Positions 12,401 through 24,400 of a DNA stretch of 64,000 nucleotides are shown here, in pieces. Numbering within the stretch: the stretch's first letter is position 1; every line of letters begins with the position of its first letter. The position numbers were made by a program, and so were the translations under genes. Location of the stretch: the NCBI RefSeq assembly GCF_013410405.1, contig NZ_JACCFK010000002.1, positions 1,674,001-1,738,000 of the forward strand. The letters are read 5' to 3'. The notes beneath the pieces are model-generated. The model saw nothing but the letters and a program-made list of their open reading frames with translations, did not search any database and was not told where the DNA came from. This DNA comes from Amycolatopsis endophytica (GTDB lineage: Bacteria > Actinomycetota > Actinomycetes > Mycobacteriales > Pseudonocardiaceae).

Positions 12401-15400
12401 ACCGCTGTTCGCTGGCGGGAACGCGGCCACCCTTGAGGACCTGGTACGAACGCGGCAGCCCACCGGTCACCAGCGAAACCTTCAACGTCTCCCCGGTGGG
12501 CAGCTTGAGGGTGAGGGTCCCGGTGTCGTTGACCGCCTGCTTCCCGGCGTCCTCCGCGGCGATCCGTTCTTCCGACCAGGAGACCTCGATCAGTTCCTGG
12601 AGAGTTCTCCGGATGGCCGGGCTCTGCACGTAGCTCATCGGGAACGTCTTGGCGACCAGCTGTTCCGCGATCTCCGCGCCGATCCGCGTCATGCGGGTCT
12701 GCAGGTCGTTCATCTCGTCACCGGTGAGCCGTGCGACCGGCTCGGGCGCCGGCGTCTGCGGCACGTCCTCGACGTGCATCAGCTCCGCCAGCGGCTGGAG
12801 CGTCGCAGCGGTGTCGTGCGCTCCCTGCTGGAGTGATACCGCCGTCGGGCCGATGCCACCGCGCATGATGAACGCCCGCAGGCGCCGCATCTCGTTGGCC
12901 GCCTCGACCTGCTTCGCCATGGACGTGTAGTAGGCCGCCGGCGCGACCACACCGGTCCAGGCGAAGTAGGCTCCGCGCGCGATGAGATAGGTGCTGCTGA
13001 CGCCCAAGCCGAGACCCACCGAGGTGAGGGTGCCCGCCGCCACGCCACCGGCGCTGCCCAGTTGCATCAACAGGGTCGTGCGCGCCTCGACGCCCAGTGA
13101 GGGCAGCTGGGACCGGTAGCCGGAAACCTGTTCGACCAGCAGCTTTTCGAGATCCCTTCGGAGGCCGTGCGTGGAGTCGCCGCGCTCGGCGTCCGGGCGA
13201 ACGGCCACGACGAGCTGCCCGCCGTCCACCCACTCCACCGGCACCATCGACGGCATCTCCAGTGCCACGCCGTCGGTCGGGTCGCTGCCGTGCTCGGCGA
13301 TGAACGCGTCCAGGTCCGCCTGGGTCCCGATGCGCTTGCCGAAATGCCCTTCGATCCAGTTCGCCTTGGCGCGCAGGCGGAAGTCGGCCGCCAGGGGGTG
13401 GTCGCCGGACTCGATCTGCGCGAGCGAGGGACCCACCCGGCCCTGCAGGGTGAACCCGGACCGGAAGACCCGGCCGCCGGGCACCATGTCCGTACCGGAC
13501 ATCCAGGTGATCTTGACGACGTTGTGGAACACCGGCTCGGCCGCGTCGACCGCGTCGGGTGGTTCCTGTTCCTCGACCGGTGTGTACAGCGACTCGATCG
13601 CGAACTCGGTGGACTGCCGCGCTTTGATGCTGCGCAGCCGGTCGTCGAGCACGCCCTTGACGTTCTTGTCCCCGAAGCCGCCCTTGTCGAGCTCGTCGAA
13701 GAGCAGGGCGAGCCCGCCCAGCGGGTGTTCCTCCGCTTTCCGGAGCTCGCCGAGCAGTCCCAGGCTCTGGGGGTCGCGGACCCGGCCCCGGAAGTCCCCG
13801 TGCGCCCGGATGACCTCTTCGAGGAGCTTCGCCCGCTCATGGCTGCGCTGGATGATCATGCTGAGCCCGAGCCCGTGGTTCTTGCCGCTCGCGTCGCCGT
13901 TGAGCAGGGTGCGCAGCTCGTCTTCGATCGCGGTCAGCTCCGCCGCGGCCTGCCGCAGCGGGGGGTCCGCGGAGTCGAGCAGGTGAGCGAACTCCGTCGC
14001 CCGCCAGCCCTCGTGGCCGGCGTCGCGCAGGAAACCGACGATCGCCTCGCGGTTTTCGAGCAGGCCCACCACCTGTTCCACCGCGGCCTTGTCGCGGTCG
14101 GTCAGATTCGCCATCGTCAGCTTGTCGCCGCGCAGTGGGTTGGCGCGGAACAGGCGCGAGCCGTCGGTGGCGGGGTCGATTCCCTCGCCCGGTGACGCCA
14201 GGCGCTGGAACTGTCCGTGAATCTCGTCGAGCGAAGCCGCTTCCCGGACCAGTTCCGACAGGGCGACGTCGAAGGGTTTGCGTAGCTCCTCGGTGCGCCG
14301 CAGGGCGAGGCCGAGGTCGTGGCGAGTGGTTTCGACGTGGGACTCGGCGGTCGCCGAGGTGATCGCTTCACCGTCCAGCTCGGGCAGAACCGGGCTCATG
14401 TTGTTCGCCTCGGCCTCGGCCTCGGCGGCGCGCGCCTGCTCCGCCGTCTCACTCCACAGCGCCAGCTTCGTCAACTGGAAGTTCGCCTGGGCCAGCTGGT
14501 TCTGGTGGTCCTCCCAGCGTGACCGCACCAGCTCCAGCACACCGGCGAGCCGCCGGTAGCGGTGCACCAGGCTGGCTCCGAGGGCGGTCTCACCCATCTC
14601 GTGCCGCAAAACCAGATCGGTGATCTGCTCCGCCAGCTCCGCGACGCGGGGGCCGATGACCTCGAGCATGGCGGTGAGGGGCTCGGCGAGTTCCTCGGCT
14701 TCCGCGGACGCCGCCGGATCGTCCAGCCGCTCCCGCAGGTCGGCCAGCGCCGTCCAGCCGCGCTGGTGCGCTCCGACCAGCTTGACCAGCTCGCCGAGTG
14801 CACGGCGGACTTCGCGGTCGGCGGCGAAGTCCGGCTCGGGCACCGGGTCGGCCGCGTCCGGCTCGTGCTGCGGGGTCGCGAGCCGCGCCAGCTCGGCGGC
14901 GATGTCGAGCTGGGCGAAGCCTTGGGTCACCGCGGCGCCCGGGATCTGCCCGGTCAGCCACGCGGCGAACCGGGGGCCGTGCGCATGCAGGGCGGCCACG
15001 GTCCGCTCGACGGCTCCCGCGGGCACCTCACTCGTGGCGTTGTCGCCGCGGAAGAACCGGTCGAGCAGGGCCTGCGCGTTCTCCCGGAGACGGACCTGCT
15101 CGGTCCGCGGCAGCCGCTCGACGGCGGACTTCGCGGCGGTGGCGAAGTCGTGTTCGGACCCGGGCAGGAGCGCGGTCGCGCGCACACCGTCGGGCAGGCT
15201 GTGGAACGCGTCGCCGATCACGGCGGGCTCGGCCTCGGCGAACTGGCGCCGCTGTGGCCCGGTGACCAGGTGGTCGCCGAGCACCAGGAGCGCGGCGACC
15301 TCGCGCAGCCGCAGCAGGTCCGATCGCGACAGGTCGGCCGGGATTCCCGCGCGCTCCAGCCAGCCGCGGAACGCGTCCTCGGCGTCGGACCGGAATCCGA

Positions 15401-18400
15401 ACCACGGCATGGCGTCGGCGAGCGTACGCGGGTTCGGCGTGACGACGGGCACGGTCAGTGCCGCGGCCAGCCCCTGCCGTTCGTCGCCGGACCAGCGCTC
15501 CAAGAGCGCGGTGAGGTAGTCGCCTCCGTGCACCAGTGCGACCTGCAGGGCCTCCGGCAGGAGGTCGCCCGCGGTGCGGTGCAGCGCCACCAGGTTGACC
15601 TCGTGCGTGAGCAGGGCGTAGGCGTTGTCCCCCGCGGTCACGGTGGCGTGGACCGTGTCGACGGGCACCGCCGGAGTGGGCCGAGACGGCGCGGGCGGGG
15701 CCTGCGTGCCCTGCCACGCGGGGTCCAGGTAGTTGACCGTGAAGGGGTCTTCACCACGACGACGGGTCCGCGGTGCGACCGGGTTGTGGTCGCCCTCCCG
15801 CACCGGCGGCGGCGCGGGTCGTTCGGCGAGCATTTCGCGGGTCCGCATGCTCAGGCGGTCGGCCTTGACCTGTTCGAAGTCGGCCCGGTCGCCCAGCTCC
15901 TGCCGGATCTCCCGCTCCAGCTGCAGCATCTCGGCCAGCGCGGTCGTCGGTGCCTCGCTGCGTTCCCGCTGGAGGCCCATCACTTCCAGCTGCGCGAACC
16001 GGCCCGCGAGATCGCCGGAGAGCCGGTACGCGGGCCGCCGTCCCAGGCGGGGCGACTGCGCCTGCTGCTGAGCCCGCAGCTCGTGCCACCGCATCGCGGC
16101 GTGGTAGGCGATCTCGCGCGCGGCGTCCGCACGGGACGAGTTCGGGATGGCGATGCGGATTTCGTGCCCATCCGCCACTTCGATCAGTTCCGAGGTCGTG
16201 TAGTAGACGGGGAACGACGTGTCGTGGTCGATGTCGAACATGGTCACCACGACCGGCAGATCACCGGCCACGAACCGCGCCGAGTCCCCGTCGGTGGACT
16301 CGACCCGCACGCCGGGGAGCGCGGAACCGACGATCTCGGCAGTCCGCGCCAGATCGTGGTCGCGCTGTTTGAGGGCTGTGACGGCGACCCGGCCGTCCTC
16401 GTGCTCGGCTCCCGCGTCGAAACCGTGGCGCTGCAGGACCTGCGCGATGTCGTCGCCGTCCGCGTCGCGTCCGGTGCCGATCTCGATGGACGAACCGGTC
16501 GGCAGGGCGTCGGCGAGGCGGCCCAGCGTGGCGTCGACGAGTTCGCTGTGCGGCCAGTGCACGATGCGGAGTTCGACGAACCCGTCCGGCTCACGGTCGG
16601 TGATACCGGTGTGCGCGGCCCGGCGAGCGCGCAGCCGGGCGAGCGCTGCCGGGTCAGCGTCTCCGGCTCGTTCGAGGCGCCGGATCGCTTCGGCGTAGAC
16701 GGCGGCGTGTCCGGCCGCGTCGGTGTTTTCCTTGAAGGCCGACACGGTGAGCCCGTCCGCGCCGTCGACGGTGATCCCGGACGCGCCGAGCGTGACGAGG
16801 GTGTCGACGAGATCGGCCAGCTCAGCCCGGCCGGCACCATCGGTCGCGATCTTGAAGAACCCGCCCTCGGCCACCGATTCGAAGGCGTTCGCGAGCGCTC
16901 CGATATTCGTCCCGGTGAACACCATGGCGTCCACGTTCTCGAGGCGCACTTCCCGGTAGTGACCGGCGGGCAGCTCGGCGTGGGCGATGTCCTCCTGGTC
17001 GAGCCGGGCGTCGTGGTCGGCACCGTCCGGATCGAACGCGGGCAGGTCATGCGCACGTCCACTATCGATGACCAGGTGTGGACCGCTTTCCCCGGGAAGC
17101 GGCCCGTCCTCCCACAGGACCAAGCGGTGGCGGCGCGGCTGCCACGCCACCAGCTGCCTGTTCCCCTCGCCGGTCCTGGTCTCGGCCACCTGACCGAACT
17201 GTTCCTGAAGCGCCCTCTTCGTCTCCCCGGCCAGTCCGCGGTCGGTGAGCGCAGGCAGCTCGATCACCGCGTGGCCATCCGCGTACAACAGGTCGGCGAG
17301 ACGGCGGGCTGTCCGGGCGGTCCCTCCGCTGTCCGGATCGCGGGCCATCTCCCCGATCACGATCCGGTCGTACACGCCTTGGGCCTGCTCCAGGTCCCGT
17401 GGCCGCTCGGCGGCGAATTCGTGCCGCGGTCCCGCGCGCCAGGGCAGTGCCGGCCCGGCACCCACCGGTTCGGTCACCGCATAGCGGCCCCGGGCGGCGA
17501 TGGCGAGCGCGTCGAGGCCGGAGGCACCGATGGCGGCGATGTCCGCGGGCTGGGGATAGCCGGTCGCGCCGAATCCGGCGTCACTTCCGTCGAGCACCCT
17601 GCCGAGCCGTTCGAGCTCACCGCGCAGCGCCGCCTCGAACGCCTGGACATCGTTCATGTGGTGGCGGTTCGCCAGATCCCGCGCGAGGCCCTCGTCGCCC
17701 CGGGCGAGCGCGCCCCGGAGTTGCTCGAGGGTGTCGGCCAGGATCCCGCGCCGCGGGGCCAGCCACCGCAGCACCTGGGTGGCGTCGGCCCGCCCGCTGT
17801 CCTCGTCCCACACCGGCACGCTCGGTTCGGTCTGCCTGACGGCCGTGACCGAGCCGACCATGAGACGGTCGGTGCGGAACCCCGCCCGGTGCAGTGACCG
17901 GCTGATGGCCGTCGTGTCGGCCGCCCACCCGGTCTCGACGGCCACCGTCGAGCCGCCCGGCACAGCGGCGCCGAGCTCATGGAGTACATCCTCGGTGAGC
18001 CACTGGTGGTGCCAGCGCTTGAGCGTGACCCGGACGGGTCCGGGCGGCTGTGCGTGGTCACCGGCCGCGGCGGTGTGCCTGGCGTACGCGGCACGGGCGT
18101 GGTCGAGCATCTCCCGCAGCCGCGCGTCGTCGTCACCGCGTGCCAGTGCCGCCTCGATGCGGGTGATCGCCTCCGCGTAGACCTGGGCGTAGCCCGGCGC
18201 GCGGTACGGGCCCTTGACCATTTCGACGGCGATCGTGCCTGCCCACATTCCGGCGAAGGTCACCTCGGTGGCGCCGAGCGCGACCGCGTTCGCGATCAGG
18301 TCGGCGAGGTGGGACCTGAGGTCCTCGCCCGCTTCCACCGTCAGGCTTCCGCCTTCGGGCAGTGCGTCGAAGGCATTGGCGAGAGCGCCGATCGCCGTCC

Positions 18401-21400
18401 CGGTGAACGCGTCGTTCCCGACACCGTCGAAATGGACGGACGCGTATTCGTCGCGCGGCAGCTCCGTGGCCGCGATGTCGTCCGGCGCGGGAGAACGCGG
18501 GTCGGACGCCCGGTCGCCACCGATTGCCAGGCGCGGCCCCTCGGGCAGATCGGGGTTGACCGGCCGGGGGCGCTTCGACCAGCCGACTGCCCTGGGGCTT
18601 GCGGAGTCCCGATCGACACCGATCTCCGCGAAGTACCACTGCAACGCGGTCCGGACCTCGTCGGGCTGTGTGTGGAGATCAACGATGAGGCGGCCGCCGT
18701 CACGCACCGCCCGCGCCGCGGCTTCGACGGCCTCGACCGCGACGCCACCGGTGTCCGGGTCTCGCCGGAGGTCACGGAGCAGGACCTCCGGCGCGGGCTC
18801 GGCTCGCGTCTCCGCCGCGGTCCCGGCGTCGAGCACCAGCTGGTCCGGGTGCGGAGGAGCCGGCTCCGGCACCGCGGGTACGGCGAACGTGGCCAGGTCC
18901 CGGTACGCGGTCCACTCGCCGATTGCGCGCAGGATGTCCTGGCCCGGCATCCAGTCGGCGGTCCCCCCGAGAGATGCCCCCGGGGCGCCTGCTGTCGCGA
19001 TGTCGTAGGGAGTCGGATGGCCCGGGGCACCGAACTCGTGCTCGGCCGCGGCGAGCAACACGGCGTCGGCATCCTGGACGAAGTCCCGCAACCGGCGTTC
19101 GCCGATCGGAACGTGGCCAGTCACGTCTTCGAGCGGTTTGCCGCGGCGGAGCGCACTGGCCGCGGCGTCCCGCAGCGCACGCATCTCGGCCAGTGCCCTG
19201 GCCGCGACCTCACGTCCATGCTCGGGGTGCCAGTCGTACCCGGCCAGGGCCAAGTCGACGCCCCGGTCGCCGGACACCAGGTGCGTCACGTACCTGAATC
19301 CGCCCGCGCGGTAGACCGTGTCCTCCAGGTGCCCGGCCCGCTCCGCGGTGAAGATCCAGCCGTTCTCGTCCTCGGTACCGGGGTAGGTGTGCTCCGCCCG
19401 CCGCTGCCCGTCGGGTGACCGGTGCAGCAGCACCTCCAGGACGCCCTCCGCCTCGGCCTCGCGCCGCCCGCCCCGGTAAACCAGGTGGACCGTGTCGGCC
19501 GTCGCGGTGACCTCCTGCAGCGTCACACCTCTGGTGCGCAGGTCGATGGAGGGGAACCAGCGGTCCGCGGCTTCCGCGACTCCCGGGAATCCCCGCGACG
19601 TCTCTCCCGGCGGAGGTGGCGGCGTCACCTCTCGGACGTCGGGTCCCGGCGCCCGCTTGACCCCGGCGACGACGACACGGTCGGTGCTGCTCGCCTCCTC
19701 GATGGTCACACCGGCGGTGTCCAGGTAGGTGGCGATCACCGCCGCCGAGGCCGCGGTCGACGTGCTGATGCGGACCCGTCCTCCGGGGCGCAGCGCCTCC
19801 GCGATCCCGGCGAGCGCCTCTCCGGTCAGCTCGGTGTGGCGCCAGTGCTCGATGTTCAGGGTCACCTGACGACGCGGGGTCTGCTCGGCGGCCTCGTGCA
19901 CGGCGAGCCGTTCACGTGCGCGGGACAGAGCCCTGCTCAGGTCCGGCGACGCGTCCGTCTCCGCGGCCCCCTCCGCTTCCAGACGTCGGACCGCCTCCTG
20001 ATAGACCCGGACGAGCGCCGCGGCGTCCTCATCGCCCTTCCGCGCGGTCACGGCCACGTTGACGTCACCACTGACGTCGATCCTGGTGGCGCCGGCGGCG
20101 ACGAGCACGCGTACCAGATCGGGCAGGTGCCGTGCGGCCGAGACGGTGCTGGTGATCGTGATGGTGCCGTCTTCGCGGAGCGCGCTCATCGCGTTGGGCA
20201 CCGCACCGATCGCCGGACCGGTGAACGCGCTGGGCGGCATGTCGTCGAAACGGACGTGGTCGAACGACCCGTCCGGAACGGTCGCCGCGATGTCGTTCCC
20301 GACGACCAGCACCTCTCCGGCGGCGGGCGCGACCGGGACGGGCCGCCCGCGCGGTACCCGCGCCACGATCTCCTCGCCGCCGTCGGGTGTGGACACTTGC
20401 TCGACGCGGGCGAACCAGGTGCCGAGACCGGCGCGGAGGTCCGCCAGGTGCTCCCGCGAGGCGTCCGCGGGAACGGCCACGACGAGCCTGCCGTCGGCGG
20501 ACAACAGTCCCCACGCCTGCCCGGCGAAACGTCCGAAGCCGCCGGTCGTTTCGTGCCGGGGCATCCGGGTGAGCCTGATCTCGCCGTAGGCGATGTCGTG
20601 GCGTTGGAGCGGCAGGTCCTCGGCGGTGGCCAACGTGAGACCGACCAACGGTTCGGGACGCCACTCCGATTCCGTCACCGGCGCTGCGAGGTCCCGGCGG
20701 TAACGGAGGAACTGTGGTTCCGTCAGCGCAGCTACACCCGGCGCGCCGATCGCGGCGATTTCCCGCGGAGAGGGGTATTCCGAAGTCCCGTACTCGTTCT
20801 CTCGTGCGCGGCGGACCACGTCGTCGATCGCCGCGATCTGGTTCTCGAGCGTCATCTGGAGGGACTCGGCGTCCGTGGCGCCGTAGCGCCGGACCGCCTG
20901 CTCGATACCGCTGCGCGCACCGGCCGCTGCTTGTCGCTCCAACCGGGCGAGGCTGTCGCGCAGGATGCCGGCCTTCTCGGCAAGGTGAGCGATCACCGTC
21001 CGGGCCTGCGTCCCGCCGGCACCCGGGGCCCACTGGTCACCTTGCAGTGCCCGCTCGACCCGGTCGTCACCCACCGCGTCGTCGTCCATCGCCGACACGC
21101 CCCAGCCCTGGTAGTGCTCGCGCAGGAACTGGTCGAGCGCCACGGCGGAGGGCTCCACCGAAGACCGGACGTGCTGCGCCACCAGCACGCCACCGTCCAG
21201 GCGGATCGAGTGCACCACGAATCCGCCGTCACTCGTCTCGAAGCGCACGGTGGCCGACGTGTCGCCGGTCAGCACCCCGACAGCGGAGGCGGTCGCGCCC
21301 GCGAAGTCCGCATTGGACACCAGCGCGTCGAACCCGGTCTTGATCTCGTCCCGGGACAGCGACCGCTCCGGCCCGGGCAGCAGCTCCCGCAACGGCGAGG

Positions 21401-24400
21401 TGTCCGTTGTGGGCACGGCTGGCATGAGCTCGGGCAGATGCCTCAGCGCGTCCCTCAGGGCCATCCCGACCACGAGCGAACGCTGGGCGCGGTCCGCGGG
21501 CATTCCGGGCAGGGTCACCTCGGGCAGACCGTCGGCATCCGGTCCGAACAGGCGCGGAGTCGAGGATCCGGGGACGACGCTCACCTTCAGCCTGATGGAA
21601 GCGCCGTCGGGGCCGGTGAACGACCACACGCCGTCGTCGACTCTCCCCTGCCGATTGCCGTTGCCCATCCAGGCGGACACCGCGTCGTGGAAGCCGACGT
21701 ACGGATCCTCCGCACGGGCGGCGTTCCAGCGTGTACCCAGGGTGATCGAAGACCGCGGGGCGGGCGCATCTTCCGAGCCGGGCACCGAATGGTAGGAAAA
21801 CGCTTGCCCACCCAGGTCTCCCCGGTCTTCGCCCGTACGTGGCGCCGGAGCCGGGCCCGTGTCGACGCGGCCGGTACCGAACGGATCGTCTCCGGCGGGC
21901 GCGATCGGGTCCGGTCGTGCCGTCGTCTGGCGCAGCGCGTCGGCACGGGAATTCGGACGGGGTCGCCTCGTGTGCGCCGCGATCTTTTCCCGGTCCCCCT
22001 CCCGCAGGTTCTCGGCAACTCGTGTGGCGATCGTGCTCCGCTGCGCCGCTGACGGAAGCTCCGGCTGCTGGGCAAGGCGGTTGACCGCGTCCAGACCACG
22101 ACGAACCCGGCCCCAGCCGAGCTCCGTACCGTCCCCGGACACGGTTGCCTGGATTTCCGAGCGCGGCGCCCACTTCGGCGACCCGCCCTCGTAGCGGCTG
22201 TGCCGCACCGGCTTGAACCGCTCGATGGCGCGGATGCGGGACCAGGCACCGCGGACGAACCAGATGGTGGGCCCGGCGAGCGCGAACGCTCCAGCGATGC
22301 CGACCGCCACCGGGTTGCTGGTGATCATCGCGACGCCGATGCCGGTCACCGCGCTCTGCGCGAAGAACATCGCGCCAGGGCCGATCTTCGCCCCGTCGCG
22401 GCCTTCCTTGCGCTCGATCTGGAATCCCAGCCGCGACAGTTTGGCGGTCGCCGCGGTCAGGGTCGTCGCGACGACGGAGTTGAAGTACTCCCCGTCGTTG
22501 AGGTACTGCAGCGCCAGTCCGGCGTTCGCGACGGTCAGCAACGGGAACGCGGCGATGTTCTGGAGCCGGCGCATGCCCGGCCGGGCCACCGGGTCGTAGT
22601 CGGCCCAGATACCGGGCGTGGCCGCGATCCCGAACAACAGCGACGAAGGTAGGTAGGCGATGGAGACCCAGGCGGCCAGCCCGGTCCCGACCAGTCCGGT
22701 GATGAGCTGGTTGAACCCGTTGAGCACCCACGACACGGCGGTCGCGACGTTCGACCCCCGGCCGAGCCACCCGGCTGTCGGGTTCATCCGGTTGATGGAG
22801 TCCGCGGTGCCGCCGATGACCCGGTTGACGTAGTCCTTCAGCCGGGAGAACAACATGTTCGCCCAGACCCGACGGCTCTGCGCGGTCACCCCGAGCGGGA
22901 GTTTGAAGTGGGCGGTCACGATGTAGTCGGTCAGCATCTGCTTGACGTGCCGCTCGAATTCATCCGTGACGCGATCGACGATGTGGGCGAACCGGTCCCG
23001 GAACTTCTTCCCGCCCGGGCTGATCTCGGCCACCATCAGCCTGCGGATCATCTTCATGAGCCGGTGCACCGACTCGGGGTCGACGCGCTCCCGCTCCATC
23101 ATGGACTCGGTGGTCACCCGGATGCCCTGTGTATGCACGATCTTCGCGCTCGCCAGCAGCGAACGTACGACGAACGCACCGCCTGCGATGACACTGGCTG
23201 CGCCGACGACCGCAGTCGGCACGGCACCTATCACGATGGCCGTCGCCCCGGCGGCCGTGCCCGCCGCCATGGTCGTCCAGCCGACGACCCCGACCTTGCG
23301 CCAGCGGCTGTGCAGTTCCTTCGCCGTCTTTTCGGAGGCGAGCCGCAACAACTCCGTCTTCGTGACGTCCTTGAGAACCTTGCCGACGAACTCCTTCCGC
23401 TCGTCCGGAGTCATGTCCTGGGAAGCCTGGAGCGCGAAGTGTGCCGCGATGAGCGCTTCGACCGGCGCGTCGAGCCCGAGCTCGTCCCCCTCCACCACAT
23501 CGAGCGCCTTGCGGTCGCGGATCTTGCCCACGATGTCCGCGGCGCCCTTGCGGATCTGCGCCTTCATGTCACGCACGACCTGCTTCGTCGACTCGGGCGA
23601 GAAGTCACCGTAAGCGATCTTGTAGGCCCGGATCGACGACTGGATCTGGTGGTTCTCGCGCCAGATACCATCCCGCGTGCCGGTCGGCCCCACCGCCGCG
23701 TCGGGCCGCGGACGCACACCCTGGTCCCACAACTCCTGCGCGCGTCGGTGGAACGCCGCGACCACCTCGGATGGCGCCTCGGCCATCGTCGCGAGCCAGG
23801 CGTCGCGCTGGTCGGAGTAGTACTCGTCGACGAACCGCTGGGCACGGTCGTCCGGGGTCTCGGCCGAACGGACGTCCGACCCGTCGCCCATTCCGCTGCC
23901 GGGGCCGACCGCCTGGTCCGGGTGCGGCACGAACCCGTCCTCTACCAGGGACTTCGCCTTCTTGTGGAAGCCCTCCAGCACGTGCGGCGGGAAGTGCGAC
24001 AGGACCTCGACCCAGGTTTCGTGGTGACGGGAGAAGTACTCGTCGACGAACCGCTGGCTCGCTTCGCGCTCCGCGTCGTTCATGACGCGGACGTAGTTGC
24101 CGCCCCGCATCTTCGCGACGATCGCCTCGCCGTCGTCCGGACGGCGGTCCATGATGGCGCGGTAGACCGCTTCCATCTCGGTGGAGTGCCGGTCGAGCTG
24201 GGTACTGGGCATCATGCTGATGCCGTCGGAACCGAACAGCAGGCGGTCCTGGTACTTGACCGCGAACTCGACGAACCGTTCGAACACGTACGGGTCGTCA
24301 CGCAGGTACTGGCCCAGCGGCGTCCACGAGAAGTCGTAGGTCAGGCCGGGCACCAGCTGCATCATGCGGTCGAGCATGTCGAGGTGCTCGACCGTCAGGT

